From positions 62,001 to 126,000 of the forward strand of contig JAFUWY010000037.1 of assembly GCA_017477245.1 (NCBI GenBank): 64,000 bases of DNA, in the 5' to 3' direction. The stretch is from Bacteroidales bacterium. GTDB lineage: Bacteria > Bacteroidota > Bacteroidia > Bacteroidales > UBA932. Positions within the stretch are counted from its first letter, which is position 1. Each line of letters opens with the position of its first letter. The notes under the pieces were generated by a model. The model was given only the letters and a program-made list of their open reading frames with translations, was not told where the DNA came from and made no database searches. The translations under genes and the position numbers were made by a program. Of the stretch, positions 35,437 through 44,669 are shown piece by piece.

Positions 35437-35468
35437 TGTGTTATTAGGTAGTGTGTGATTGTGGTTCT

Positions 35469-36488
35469 CTATTCAACTTCCCAGGTGGAGCCGCTGTGCA
35501 GCAGGTCGTCCACACAGTGGATCCTGGACTTGGCCATCACTTCCTTGACCTGGTCGCGCACGCCGTCATCGTAGGTGATGTCCTTGACGTCGCGGATCAC
35601 GCCGAGGGCCACCGGGTAGTCCGGGCCCTTCATGTCGGCGAGGGCCATGTGGATGCCGATGTTGTCGGTGTGCGCGTCGTGCACGAGGATGTCGTCCTCC
35701 GTGAAGCCGCCCTCGCCGATGTGCACGGCACGGATCTTCCTGCCGTCGTAGATCAGGCCGCGGTCGCGGTTCTTGCCGAAGATCATCTTCTCGCCGTGGC
35801 GGAGCACGATCGTATGGTCGGCCTTGACGGCCGGGTCGGACAGGTCCTTGTGCGCGCCGTCGTTGAAGATCACGCAGTTGGTCAGCATCTCCATCACGGA
35901 GCAACCGTCATGCAGGGCCGCCGCCGTCATGATCTCCTCGTTGAGCTTGAGCTCGACGTCCAGGCTGCGGGCGAAGAAGGTGCCCTTGGCGCCCAGCACG
36001 AGGGAACCCGGGTTGAACGGGTGCTCGACCGTGCCGTAGGGCGAGGTCTTGGTGATCGCGCCGAACTTGGAGGTCGGGGAATACTGGCCCTTGGTCAGGC
36101 CGTAGATCCGGTTGTTGAAGAGGATGATGTTGATGTCGATGTTGCGCCGGATGGCGTGGATGAAGTGGTTGCCGCCGATGGCGAGGGCGTCGCCGTCGCC
36201 GCAGGCCTGCCAGACCGTCAGCCAGGGGTTGGCCACCTTGATGCCGGTGGACACCGCCGTGGCGCGGCCGTGGATGCTGTGGAACCCGTAGGTATCCATA
36301 TAATACGGAAGGCGCGAGGAGCATCCGATGCCGGACACCACCACGTAGCGTTCCTTGTCATATCCGAGCGCCTGGCTCACCTTGGGCAGGGCGCGCTGGA
36401 GCGCCGCGAGGACGGCGTGGTCGCCGCAGCCGGGGCACCAGCGGACTTCCTGGTCGCTCTTGAAATCCTTGAATGTCAGTGTTGCCAT
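35469..36488 (-). CDS. korB: 2-oxoacid:ferredoxin oxidoreductase, beta subunit (2-oxoglutarate type)
   Basis: Thiamine diphosphate subunit that with KorA makes succinyl-CoA from 2-oxoglutarate using ferredoxin, reversible in anaerobes. 339 residues: WCPGCGDHAVLAAL near residue 18, GIGCSSRLPYY, and the ThDP/Mg motif GDGDALAIGGNHFIHAIRRN followed by NNRIYGLTKGQYSPTS, as in Kor/Vor-type beta chains. Starts 3 bp after korA. It carries no ferredoxin domain of its own. Confidence 0.93.
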   Translation of the reverse strand: MATLTFKDFKSDQEVRWCPGCGDHAVLAALQRALPKVSQALGYDKERYVVVSGIGCSSRLPYYMDTYGFHSIHGRATAVSTGIKVANPWLTVWQACGDGDALAIGGNHFIHAIRRNIDINIILFNNRIYGLTKGQYSPTSKFGAITKTSPYGTVEHPFNPGSLVLGAKGTFFARSLDVELKLNEEIMTAAALHDGCSVMEMLTNCVIFNDGAHKDLSDPAVKADHTIVLRHGEKMIFGKNRDRGLIYDGRKIRAVHIGEGGFTEDDILVHDAHTDNIGIHMALADMKGPDYPVALGVIRDVKDITYDDGVRDQVKEVMAKSRIHCVDDLLHSGSTWEVE

Positions 36489-36491
36489 AAT

Positions 36492-38333
36492 CTACATCTC
36501 CTTTTGGATGGCCGCGACGAGCTCGCTCACGAGGAACGGCTGGCCCTGGACCTTGTTGAACTTACGAATGTCCCTGCCGGGGAATTTCGCCCGCAGGTAA
36601 TCGGCGAACTGGCCGCTGTTGAGCTCGCAGACGAGGATCTTGTCGAACTGCGAGAAGACCGCCTCCGTATTGGCGGGCAGGGGGTTGATGTAGTCGAAAT
36701 GGACATAGGAGACCGCATCGCCGATCTCGCGCACGGCGCTCAGGATGTGGCCGTAGGTGCCGCCCCAGCCCACGACCAGCAGCTTGCCGGACGCGGGGCC
36801 GTTCTGCAGCTCGAGGGCGGGCAGGTCGCGGGCGATGCGCGCCACCTTCTCGGCGCGCTCGGCGACCATCAGGGCATGGTTGGCCGGATCGGTGGAGAGC
36901 ACGCCGTTGTGGTTCTTCTCCAGACCGCCGACGCGGTGCTCGAAGCCCTTCTGGCCGGGCAGGGCCCAGCGGCGCACCAGCGTCTCGGGGTCGCGCTCGA
37001 AGGGGTGGAACTTCTCGCCTTCGGACAGCACGCCGTGCACGAAGGGCGGCTTGATCTCGGGGTAATCCTTCATGGCGGGGATGCGCCAGGGTTCGGAGCC
37101 GTTGCCCAGGAAGCCTTCGGAGAGGAGCAGGACCGGGGTCATGTGCTCCAGGGCGATCTTGGCGGCCTGGAAGGCTGCATCGAAACAGTGGGCCGGCGAG
37201 TGGGCGGCCACGACGGCCATCGGACACTCGCCGTTGCGGCCGTACAGGGCCTGGTTGAGGTCGGACTGCTCCGTCTTGGTCGGCAGGCCGGTGGACGGGC
37301 CGCCGCGCTGGACGTCCACGACGACCAGCGGCAGCTCGGCCATCACCGCGAGACCCATCGCCTCGGACTTCAGGGAGAGGCCCGGGCCGGACGTGGTGGT
37401 CACAGCGAGGTTGCCGGCATAGGAGGCGCCGATGGCCGTGCAGATGCCGGCGATCTCGTCCTCCGCCTGGAGCGTCTTGGCGCCCAGGCTCTTGTGGATG
37501 GCGAGCTCTTCGAGGATGGCCGTGGCCGGCGTGATCGGATAGGAGCCGCAGAAGAGCGGGAGGCCCGACTTCTCGGATGCGGCCAGCAGGCCCCAGGCCG
37601 TGGCCTGGTTGCCCGTGATATTGCGGTAGGTGCCCTTCTGCAGGTGCCCGGCGGGGGCCACCGTGTAGGTATTGGGGATCACCTGGATGTTCGCGGCATA
37701 GTTGAATCCGTCGAAGAGGACCTTCTTGTTGGGCTCGATGACCTCGGGGTGCTTCTTCGCGAATTTCTTCTCCAGATAGGCGTAGATGTACTCCAGCGGG
37801 CGGTTGTAGATGTAGCAGGCCATGCCCAGGGTGAACATGTTCTTGCACTTGAGGATGGCCTTGGGATCCATCCCGCTGTCCTTGAGGCTCTCGCGGGTCA
37901 GGGTGGTGATCGGCGAGACGATCAGCGTGCGGTCCTCGACCCCGAGTTCGGTGAAGGGATTGTCGGTGGTGAAGCCCGCCTTCTTCATGCCGGCCTCGTC
38001 GAAGGCATCCTCGTCCACGAGGATCATCGCGTGGCGCTTGCACCATTTGGCGTTCGCCTTGAGGGCGGCGGGGTTCATGGCTACGAGCAGGTCGCAGAAA
38101 TCACCGGGCGTGTTGACTTTCCCGCTGCCGATGTGGACCTGGAATCCGGACACGCCGGAGACGGTCCCGTGCGGGGCGCGGATCTCGGCCGGATAGTCCG
38201 GGAATGTGGAAAGACCGTTGCCGTAGATGGCTGACATATCCGCAAAAAGAGATCCGGTGAGCTGCATACCGTCACCCGAATCTCCTGCGAATCTGATTAC
38301 AACATCCTTGGCGTCAATGACTTTGTGTTGCAT
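36492..38333 (-). CDS. korA: 2-oxoacid:ferredoxin oxidoreductase, fused gamma-alpha subunit (2-oxoglutarate type)
   Basis: 613 residues. The N-terminal 190 residues are the gamma domain (VIRFAGDSGDGMQLTG), followed by the alpha domain with GNQATAWGLLAASEKSGLPLF and YPITPATAILEELA, and TTTSGPGLSLKSEAMGLA (pyrimidine-binding region); this gamma-alpha fusion is usual in Bacteroidetes. Near residue 330 the QRGGPSTGLPTKTEQSDL segment is a family mark. First gene of korA-korB-gdhA. No clear -7 box was found in the roughly 45 bp upstream before the skp terminator. Confidence 0.94.
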   Translation of the reverse strand: MQHKVIDAKDVVIRFAGDSGDGMQLTGSLFADMSAIYGNGLSTFPDYPAEIRAPHGTVSGVSGFQVHIGSGKVNTPGDFCDLLVAMNPAALKANAKWCKRHAMILVDEDAFDEAGMKKAGFTTDNPFTELGVEDRTLIVSPITTLTRESLKDSGMDPKAILKCKNMFTLGMACYIYNRPLEYIYAYLEKKFAKKHPEVIEPNKKVLFDGFNYAANIQVIPNTYTVAPAGHLQKGTYRNITGNQATAWGLLAASEKSGLPLFCGSYPITPATAILEELAIHKSLGAKTLQAEDEIAGICTAIGASYAGNLAVTTTSGPGLSLKSEAMGLAVMAELPLVVVDVQRGGPSTGLPTKTEQSDLNQALYGRNGECPMAVVAAHSPAHCFDAAFQAAKIALEHMTPVLLLSEGFLGNGSEPWRIPAMKDYPEIKPPFVHGVLSEGEKFHPFERDPETLVRRWALPGQKGFEHRVGGLEKNHNGVLSTDPANHALMVAERAEKVARIARDLPALELQNGPASGKLLVVGWGGTYGHILSAVREIGDAVSYVHFDYINPLPANTEAVFSQFDKILVCELNSGQFADYLRAKFPGRDIRKFNKVQGQPFLVSELVAAIQKEM

Positions 38334-38380
38334 CGCGTATGTTTAGTGTTGAATAATTGTGTGGTTCAGGTTAGAAAGCT

Positions 38381-38411
38381 AAAGGCTGGCCGGTTCAGGT
38401 CCGGCCAGCCT
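38381..38411. terminator. Terminator between skp and korA
   Basis: 12-bp perfect stem AAGGCTGGCCGG / CCGGCCAGCCTT with a 7-nt loop, just after the skp stop (38424, minus strand). The T-run is short (TTTAG), so efficiency is uncertain. Confidence 0.7.
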
Positions 38412-38423
38412 TCGGATATCTGC

Positions 38424-38996
38424 CTACTGCTGGGCTGCCGCAGCGGCCTGCTGCTTGGCCTGGAGCTCGGCGGCGAGGGTCTCGAGCGTCCGGTCGGCCG
38501 GGATATTGAGCGCCTTGCGGGCTTCCGGCGTCAGGTCATGGCTCTGGGCGGGATCCACGTAGAGGACACCCTCGGCGTTGAAGACGAAGATGTAGCCACC
38601 CTTCTTGGCGAGGTCCTGGATCACGTTGTTGACCTTCTCGTAGATCGGCTGCATGAGCGACTGCTCCTGCTGCTGGAGCTCCATCTGGACAGTCTGGGAG
38701 AACTCCTGGAGGCGCTGCTGGATCTCGGTCAGCTCCTTCTCCTTGCTCTGGCGGGTGGCGTCCGTCCAGGTGCTGCCCTTGGACTGGTAGGTCTGGAGCT
38801 TGGTGTTAAACTCCGTCTGCATATCGTTGAAGGTCTCCTGAGCCTCCATCTGAGCGGCGTTCAGGGTCTCGCGGGCCTTGTCCATCTCCGGGCAGAGCTG
38901 GATCAGCTCGGTGGTGTTCACATGGGCGAATTTCGGCTGGGCGAAAGCGGAAACCGCGACGAGTGCCGATGCGGCAATCAAAAGGATCTTTTTCAT
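38424..38996 (-). CDS. skp: OmpH/Skp-family periplasmic chaperone
   Basis: Holds unfolded outer membrane proteins on their way to BamA. 190 residues: signal peptide MKKILLIAASALVAVSAFAQ, the core strand KFAHVNTTELIQLCPE, a long charged coiled coil (about residues 45-130; QSKEKELTEIQQRLQEFSQT) and a return strand GGYIFVFNAEGVLYVD. The C-terminus is Ala/Gln-rich. Located straight after bamA, the classical order. A second family member is at 44.0 kb. Confidence 0.93.
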   Translation of the reverse strand: MKKILLIAASALVAVSAFAQPKFAHVNTTELIQLCPEMDKARETLNAAQMEAQETFNDMQTEFNTKLQTYQSKGSTWTDATRQSKEKELTEIQQRLQEFSQTVQMELQQQEQSLMQPIYEKVNNVIQDLAKKGGYIFVFNAEGVLYVDPAQSHDLTPEARKALNIPADRTLETLAAELQAKQQAAAAAQQ

Positions 38997-39057
38997 ATTG
39001 GTTCGTTAATTTTAAAATTGTTAGCGTGTACAAATATGCTGTGTCTCAAATATCGTG

Positions 39058-41631
39058 CTAGAACTGTTGTCCGATCACGAAGTGGAACTGGCTCTTCGAT
39101 CCGGCCGGGCCGTCGAAGCCGTAGCCCCAGTCGACGCCGAGCAGGCCCACCATCGGTAAGAAGATGCGAACTCCGACGCCGGCGCTGCGTTTGATCTGGA
39201 AAGGATTGAACTTTTTGATGTCCGACCAGCAGTTGCCGCCCTCGGCGAAGACCAGCGCATAGATGGTCGAAGAGGGCTGGAGGATCACCGGATAGCGCAG
39301 CTCGAAGGTGAACTTGTCGTAGACGTTGCCGGCGTAGGCGTAGCCGTTGGAGTTGTACGTAGAGGGCTCATACGGGGTCAGCGAGTAGTTCTCGTAGCCG
39401 CGCAGGGAGATCACCTCCGTACCGTAGGAATAGTAGCCCGACATGCCGTCGCCGCCCACGAGGAAGCCCTCGAACGGGGAGTAACCCCATTTGCGGTTGT
39501 AGTAGCCGAGGTAGCCGAACTGGGCGCGGGACATCAGCACCAGGTCGCCGATCAGCTTGGTGTAGTTGGCTGCCGAGAACTTCCACTTGTGGTACTCGAT
39601 CCAGCGGTAGCGGTCGCGTCCGGACCAGTTGGAGTAGTCGACGTCCTTCCAGCTCTTGACGGGCACCTTGTTGCCGTCTGCATCGAAGTCATGCTTGCGC
39701 AGCAGGGAGAACGGCGGGGTCAGCTGCAGGGACAGGGAGAACTCCGAACCCGCACGCGGGTAGATCTGCTGGTCGGAGGAGTTGCGCACCAGGTTGAGCG
39801 TGTAGTTGATGTTGTTGGCGACGCCGTCGTCGAAGATGAAGTAGCCGGAATACCAGTTGGTCAGCCTGTAGGACTGCCAGTTGAAGCCGTTGTAGAGCAC
39901 GAAGTAGGTGTCCGGCCAGTTGAGCCGGGAGCCCAGCGAGGCGGAGAAGCCGTAGACCTCCATCTCGCGGTCGTGGCTGAGGATGTTGAACGCCAGGTAG
40001 GAGTTGGTCTGGCGGGTATAGTAGGCGCTGAGGTTGAGCGAGGTCGGCTTCTTGCCGAAGAGCCAGGGCTCGGTGAAGCTCGCCGTCAGGGCCGTATAGT
40101 AGGTACCGTTGGTCTGGAAACGGAACGCGAGGTTCTGCGCGTCACCGAGCGGGACCGGGCGCCAGGCGCCCTTGTCGAACATCCGGTGCGTGGAGAAGTT
40201 GTTGAAGCTCACGCCCACGGTGGCCACGAACGTGCGGCCGCCCCAACCGCCGGACACTTCCAGCTGCGAGGAGGGCTTCTCCGTGACGTTGTAGACCAGG
40301 TCGACGGTATTGTTCAGCTGGTTGGGCAGGATCGAATAGCCGGTCTCGGACATGATCGCTTCCGGGTCGAACTGGCCCAGGGACGCGATCTCGCGGATGG
40401 ACCGCTCGAAGTCGGTCCGGCTGAAGAGGTAGCCCGGACGGGTGAAGATCTGGCGGCGGACCACCTTCTCGTTGGTCAGGTCGTTGCCGTTGATGATGAT
40501 ATTGTTGAGCGTGGCCTGCTTGCCCTCGGAGATGCGGAGCTCGACATCCACGGAGTCGTTCTGGATATTGGTCTCGACCGGGGTGACGCGGAAGAAGAGG
40601 TAGCCGTGGTCCTGGTAGAGCTTGGTGACGTCCATCTCGGTCTGCTTGCCGCCGCCGAAGAGGTGCTTCTCCATCGTGACGACGTCGTAAGGGTCGCCCT
40701 TCTGGATGCCGAGCACTTCGTTGAGCGCGTCGGAGCTGTAGATGGAGTTGCCGGTCCAGGTCACGTCGCGGAAATAGTACTTGTCGCCCTCTTCGAACTC
40801 GAGGTCGATCCCGAGCCGGCCCGGCTCCACATAATAGATCGAGTCGCGCACCAGCCGCGCGTCGCGGTAGCCGGCCTCATTGAAGACGCTCACGACGCTC
40901 TTCTTGTCGTTGATGTATTCCTTCTCGTTGAACTTCTTGCTGCTGAAGAAGTTGTAGATCTTGTTGGACTTGGTCTTCTTCATCGAGCGCGCAAGCTTGA
41001 AGTCGGACACATGGTCGTTGCCGATGAAGTTGATGTCCTTGATGCGCACCTTCTGGCCCTTGTCGACCGCGAAGTTGACGCGGATGGCGTTGCGGACGAC
41101 CGAGTCGCGCTGGACCTGGGTGTCGACGTCGCAGAGCAGGAATCCCTTCTCCGCATAGTAGCGCTTGATGATGTCGACGGAAGTCTTCTGGACATACTCG
41201 GAGAACTCGCCGCCGCGGCGGAGGTTCAGGCGCTCCTCGAGGTCCTTGCGCTCGCCCGACTTGACGCCGGTGAAGGTCCAGCGGGACATACGCGGGCGCT
41301 CCAGGATGCGGATCCGGAACCAGGCGGAGTCGCGGGCGGCATTGAGGCTGTCGATCTCGACCGCGACGTCCTCGAAGTAGCGCTGGAGCCACAGCCGCCG
41401 GACCACATTGGACAGGTCGTCCCCCGGGACGGTGACCTGCATGCCTTCATGTATGCCCGTCTGGGAGATGATCTGCTGGTCGGAAAAATACGTATTGCCT
41501 TCTACTTCAATGCCCGCAACATAATATTTCTGGGGATGGTTGTAATCCACTTCGACCCCCTGCGCCCGGACAAGGGCCGGCGCAAGCAGCAGAGCCAGAA
41601 GGGTCAAGATCCGTCCTATTCTCATTTCCAT
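39058..41631 (-). CDS. bamA: Outer membrane protein assembly factor BamA
   Basis: Central Omp85 barrel of the BAM complex that inserts outer membrane proteins. 857 residues from the chosen ATG: signal peptide (RILTLLALLLAPALVRAQ), five POTRA repeats (about residues 25-450) and a 16-strand barrel ending in HFVIGQQF with the terminal Phe. VSGGWGGRTFVATVGVSFNN marks the barrel start (core GGWGG), and the L6-type motif lies near LRGYENYSL. ATG 41631 or 41625 are both possible; the frame to 41760 runs back into uppS and is rejected. It has its own -7 box although uppS is only 25 bp upstream. Confidence 0.96.
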   Translation of the reverse strand: MEMRIGRILTLLALLLAPALVRAQGVEVDYNHPQKYYVAGIEVEGNTYFSDQQIISQTGIHEGMQVTVPGDDLSNVVRRLWLQRYFEDVAVEIDSLNAARDSAWFRIRILERPRMSRWTFTGVKSGERKDLEERLNLRRGGEFSEYVQKTSVDIIKRYYAEKGFLLCDVDTQVQRDSVVRNAIRVNFAVDKGQKVRIKDINFIGNDHVSDFKLARSMKKTKSNKIYNFFSSKKFNEKEYINDKKSVVSVFNEAGYRDARLVRDSIYYVEPGRLGIDLEFEEGDKYYFRDVTWTGNSIYSSDALNEVLGIQKGDPYDVVTMEKHLFGGGKQTEMDVTKLYQDHGYLFFRVTPVETNIQNDSVDVELRISEGKQATLNNIIINGNDLTNEKVVRRQIFTRPGYLFSRTDFERSIREIASLGQFDPEAIMSETGYSILPNQLNNTVDLVYNVTEKPSSQLEVSGGWGGRTFVATVGVSFNNFSTHRMFDKGAWRPVPLGDAQNLAFRFQTNGTYYTALTASFTEPWLFGKKPTSLNLSAYYTRQTNSYLAFNILSHDREMEVYGFSASLGSRLNWPDTYFVLYNGFNWQSYRLTNWYSGYFIFDDGVANNINYTLNLVRNSSDQQIYPRAGSEFSLSLQLTPPFSLLRKHDFDADGNKVPVKSWKDVDYSNWSGRDRYRWIEYHKWKFSAANYTKLIGDLVLMSRAQFGYLGYYNRKWGYSPFEGFLVGGDGMSGYYSYGTEVISLRGYENYSLTPYEPSTYNSNGYAYAGNVYDKFTFELRYPVILQPSSTIYALVFAEGGNCWSDIKKFNPFQIKRSAGVGVRIFLPMVGLLGVDWGYGFDGPAGSKSQFHFVIGQQF

Positions 41632-41643
41632 TCGATAAATGTG

Positions 41644-41651
41644 CAAATATA
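41644..41651 (-). promoter_or_regulatory. -7 box before bamA
   Basis: TATATTTG on the minus strand, 12 bp before the ATG, inside the short uppS-bamA gap. It would allow bamA-skp expression separate from uppS. Confidence 0.5.
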
Positions 41652-41656
41652 CCCAA

Positions 41657-42364
41657 TTATTTGATTTTTCCGAAACGCCGGTCCCGCGAAGCGTACTCCT
41701 CGAGGGCGGCCCGGTAGGCTTCCCTGCGGAAATCGGGCCAGAGCGTGTCGGTAAATACAAACTCGGTGTATGCCGTCTGCCATAGCAGGTAATTGCTGAT
41801 TCTCTTTTCTCCCGAGGTACGGATCAGCAAGTCCGGATCCGGGATGCCTGCGGTCACGAGGTGGCGGCTCAGGTCTTCCGGCCGCACCGTGTGCCCGGGG
41901 TTGTCAATCAAATCGTGTGCCATCTTTTCCGCCGCCTGCAGGATATCCCACTGGCCGCTGTAGCTCAGGAACAGGATCATCGTCATCCCCTTGTTGCCGG
42001 CCGTCCGGGACATGGCTTCGTCGATCCCGGCCCGCAGGCCTTCGGACAGGCGGGCGAGGTTGCCCAGCACCACGAAACGGATGTCGTGCTCCATGAAGTT
42101 GTGCATCTCCTGGAACATCGCGCGCCCCATCAGGTCCATCAGGGTGCTGACCTCCGCTTCCGGGCGGCCCCAGTTCTCCTCGGAGAAAGCGAAGAAGGAC
42201 ACGTACGGGATCCCCCACTCCACGGAGGCTTCCATCACGGCACGGACGCTCTCCACGCCCTCGAAGTGGCCGTAAACCCTTTCCTTGCCCCGCTCTTTGG
42301 CCCAGCGGCCGTTGCCGTCCATGATGAAGGATACGTGCGTCGGTATCTTGGTAAGTGTCTCCAT
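41657..42364 (-). CDS. uppS: Isoprenyl transferase (undecaprenyl diphosphate synthase)
   Basis: Makes the C55 lipid carrier used for peptidoglycan and other glycans. 235 residues with HVSFIMDGNGRWAK (catalytic Asp16), FFAFSEENWGRP and the C-terminal DLLIRTSGEKRISNYLLWQ, all signatures of cis-prenyltransferases. 9 bp after nadK and 25 bp before bamA, giving nadK-uppS-bamA-skp, an order typical for Bacteroidales. Confidence 0.97.
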   Translation of the reverse strand: METLTKIPTHVSFIMDGNGRWAKERGKERVYGHFEGVESVRAVMEASVEWGIPYVSFFAFSEENWGRPEAEVSTLMDLMGRAMFQEMHNFMEHDIRFVVLGNLARLSEGLRAGIDEAMSRTAGNKGMTMILFLSYSGQWDILQAAEKMAHDLIDNPGHTVRPEDLSRHLVTAGIPDPDLLIRTSGEKRISNYLLWQTAYTEFVFTDTLWPDFRREAYRAALEEYASRDRRFGKIK

Positions 42365-42373
42365 AACTAACTG

Positions 42374-43189
42374 TCAGTCCTGGCCGCCGTTCCGCACATC
42401 CTCGCCCCAGAGCAGGCGGGAACGCAGCGCGCCGATGAAATTGGATTGGCCCAGCCGCAGGCGCCGCAGGCGCTTCGGGGCGGCGCAGACCTCGATCTGC
42501 GCGCCGGCGGGGACGGTGTAATTGCGGTTGTCCATCGTCAGCACGGCCCGCTCGTCGCGCGCCCGCAGGGCGATGCGCAGGTGCGAGGTCTCCGGGACGA
42601 TGAGCGGCCGCACGTTGAGGTTGTGCGGGGAGATCGGCGCCACGATGAACACCTTGGTCTCCGGCAGGCAGATCGGTCCGCCCACGCTGAGCGAATAGGC
42701 CGTGGAGCCGGAACTGGTGGCCACGAGCAGGCCGTCCGCCCAGTAGGTCGGCAGCGCCGCCCCGTCCACCCAGACATCCACGCCCAGCATCGACGCTCCC
42801 ATGCGGGAGACGCTCATCTCGTTGAGTGCAAAGGGGTTGATATCAGGAAGGTCCGGACAGCCGATCTGCAGCATCTCGCGCTCCTCCACCAGGTAATCCC
42901 CGCGGTCCAGCGCATCCGCGACAGCCTCCGGGTCGCTCTCGGACAGGAAGCCGAGCCGGCCGAAATTGACCCCCAGCACCGGCACGCCGGAATCCAGCGC
43001 GAGCGCCGCGGCCGACAGGAAGGTGCCGTCGCCGCCCAGGCTCAGCAGCACGTCCGTCCCGGACACCAGGTCGTCGGGACGGGCCACGGGATAAAGCCCG
43101 TGGCCGGCAGACCGGAACCGCTCCAGAAGCGCTTCCACGCGGGCATCCTTCCGGAGACGGGCTTTCTCGATATAGTAGGCCAATTTCAT
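42374..43189 (-). CDS. nadK: NAD kinase
   Basis: Phosphorylates NAD to NADP. 271 residues: the GGDGT motif in LLSLGGDGTFLSAA near residue 60, NEMSVSRMG, and the glycine-rich DGLLVATSSGSTAYSLSVGGP. I start at ATG 43189 (MKLAYYIEKARL); a GTG at 43210 is in frame but overlaps the -7 box. It is divergent from pdxJ across an 81-bp AT-rich gap. Confidence 0.95.
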   Translation of the reverse strand: MKLAYYIEKARLRKDARVEALLERFRSAGHGLYPVARPDDLVSGTDVLLSLGGDGTFLSAAALALDSGVPVLGVNFGRLGFLSESDPEAVADALDRGDYLVEEREMLQIGCPDLPDINPFALNEMSVSRMGASMLGVDVWVDGAALPTYWADGLLVATSSGSTAYSLSVGGPICLPETKVFIVAPISPHNLNVRPLIVPETSHLRIALRARDERAVLTMDNRNYTVPAGAQIEVCAAPKRLRRLRLGQSNFIGALRSRLLWGEDVRNGGQD

Positions 43190-43198
43190 TTCGGACCT

Positions 43199-43206
43199 CA
43201 AATTTA
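43199..43206 (-). promoter_or_regulatory. -7 box before nadK
   Basis: TAAATTTG on the minus strand, 9 bp before the chosen nadK ATG. Confidence 0.5.
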
Positions 43207-43239
43207 GCACTTAATTTACAATAATTGTATAGAAATGCT

Positions 43240-43247
43240 TACTTTTG
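43240..43247 (+). promoter_or_regulatory. -7 box before pdxJ
   Basis: TACTTTTG, matching TAnnTTTG, 23 bp before the pdxJ ATG and divergent from the nadK box. Confidence 0.5.
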
Positions 43248-43270
43248 TGTGTTTTTACACCCGTTTCGAA

Positions 43271-43990
43271 ATGACTAGATTAAGCGTAAATATCAACAAG
43301 ATCGCCCTCCTGCGCAACGCCCGCGGGGGCAACATGCCGGATGTCCTGAAAGCCGCCCTCGACTGCGAGCGCTTCGGCGCGCAGGGCATCACCGTCCACC
43401 CGCGCCCCGACGAGCGCCACATCCGCTACAGCGACGTGCGCACCCTGCGCCCCGCCGTGGCCACGGAATTCAACATCGAAGGCAACCCGACCGGCAGCTT
43501 CAACGCCCTGGTCTGCGAGGTGGTCCCCGACCAGGTGACCCTCGTGCCCGACGCGCCGGACGCCCTGACCTCCAACGCCGGCTGGGACACCGTCCGCAAC
43601 CACGCCTTCCTGAAGCGCATCTGCGCCTCCTTCAAGGAGCGCGGCATCCGCACTTCCATCTTCATCGACCCCGACCCGCGCATGGCTGAAGGCGCTTTCA
43701 AGTGCGGAGCCGACCGCGTCGAGCTCTACACCGCCGACTATGCCGCCGGCTACGCCGCCGACCGCGAGGCGGCCATCGCCCCCTACCTGGCCACGGCCCA
43801 GGCCGCGCGCGACCTGGGCCTCGGGCTCAACGCCGGCCACGACCTCTCGCTGGAGAACCTGGCCTTCTTCATCCGCACCATCCCCTGGACGGACGAGGTC
43901 AGCATCGGCCACGCCCTCATCTGCGACGCGCTCTACCTCGGTCTGGAGACAACTATCCGGGAATATTTGGCGCAGATTCAGAATTTTTAA
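43271..43990 (+). CDS. pdxJ: Pyridoxine 5'-phosphate synthase
   Basis: Closes the pyridoxine ring from deoxyxylulose phosphate and aminoacetone phosphate (vitamin B6, DXP-dependent route). 239 residues: [17 protein letters not shown] at the N-terminus, the active-site [40 protein letters not shown] and the C-terminal [16 protein letters not shown] 43271 was chosen; an in-frame ATG at 43235 overlaps the promoter box. Confidence 0.97.
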   Translation: MTRLSVNINKIALLRNARGGNMPDVLKAALDCERFGAQGITVHPRPDERHIRYSDVRTLRPAVATEFNIEGNPTGSFNALVCEVVPDQVTLVPDAPDALTSNAGWDTVRNHAFLKRICASFKERGIRTSIFIDPDPRMAEGAFKCGADRVELYTADYAAGYAADREAAIAPYLATAQAARDLGLGLNAGHDLSLENLAFFIRTIPWTDEVSIGHALICDALYLGLETTIREYLAQIQNF

Positions 43991-43999
43991 TTAATTTTG
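43966..43999 (+). promoter_or_regulatory. Promoter before the second Skp-like gene
   Basis: TTTG (43966-43969), 22-bp spacer, TAATTTTG (43992-43999). The -33 part lies in the end of pdxJ. Predicted leader about 43 nt. Confidence 0.65.
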
Positions 44000-44048
44000 C
44001 AAACTTTGAGAGTTTCCGCAAAGGATTATAAGATAACAATAAGATAAG

Positions 44049-44666
44049 ATGAAAAAATTACCGCTCATCCTCAGCATCATCGCCCTCGCCGGCGTGATCG
44101 CCCTGGCCATCGTCAACTTCACCAAAGGCGACGCCAAGAAACCGGCCGTCGTCGAGACCTCCGATGCCGCCGCCCTGAAAGGCGAAATCGTGTATTTCAA
44201 CATGGACCGCGTCCTGCAGGAGTACGACATGGCCAACGACCTCAGCAGCGTCTTCCAGACCAAGGCCAACAGCATCAGCGAGGAGGTCACCCGCCGCCAG
44301 AACAGGCTCCAGCGTGACGCCAACTCCTTCCAGGACAAGGTCAACAAGGGTCTCATGACCCAGTCCACCGCCCAGGTGCAGTACCAGAAGCTCCAGGAGC
44401 AGGACCAGAGTTTCCAGACCTACGCCGCCCAGAAGCAGCAGGAGATCGCCGAGGAGCAGCAGGTGATGATGAACCAGATCTTCGACGCCATCAAGACCTA
44501 CGTCGACCAGTACAACCAGGAGATGGGCTACGCCATGATCCTGGTCACCCAGGGCGACATCCTGCCGGCCCCGGTCGTCTCCGGCGAAGCCTCCCGTGAC
44601 ATCACCGACGCCCTGATCGAAGGCCTCAACGCCGCCTACGTCCAGCAGAAGGGCAAAACGGAATAA
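44049..44666 (+). CDS. OmpH/Skp-like protein with N-terminal membrane anchor
   Basis: 205 residues. The N-terminal helix LILSIIALAGVIALAIVNF has no obvious cleavage site, so it may stay anchored. The Skp pattern follows: IVYFNMDRVLQEYDM, a long coiled coil rich in Gln and Glu (about 70-150), and the return strand GYAMILVTQGDILPA. The C-terminus (SRDITDALIEGLNAAYV) matches OmpH-family ends. Divergent in sequence from Skp at 38.4 kb. It heads a plus-strand group with a glycosyltransferase and a lipoprotein. Confidence 0.85.
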   Translation: MKKLPLILSIIALAGVIALAIVNFTKGDAKKPAVVETSDAAALKGEIVYFNMDRVLQEYDMANDLSSVFQTKANSISEEVTRRQNRLQRDANSFQDKVNKGLMTQSTAQVQYQKLQEQDQSFQTYAAQKQQEIAEEQQVMMNQIFDAIKTYVDQYNQEMGYAMILVTQGDILPAPVVSGEASRDITDALIEGLNAAYVQQKGKTE

Positions 44667-44669
44667 GGG

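Noticed and set aside
35451-38234. 927-codon plus-strand frame opposite korA and korB
   Set aside because: Spans two real genes and their junction antisense; composition typical of GC-driven shadows.
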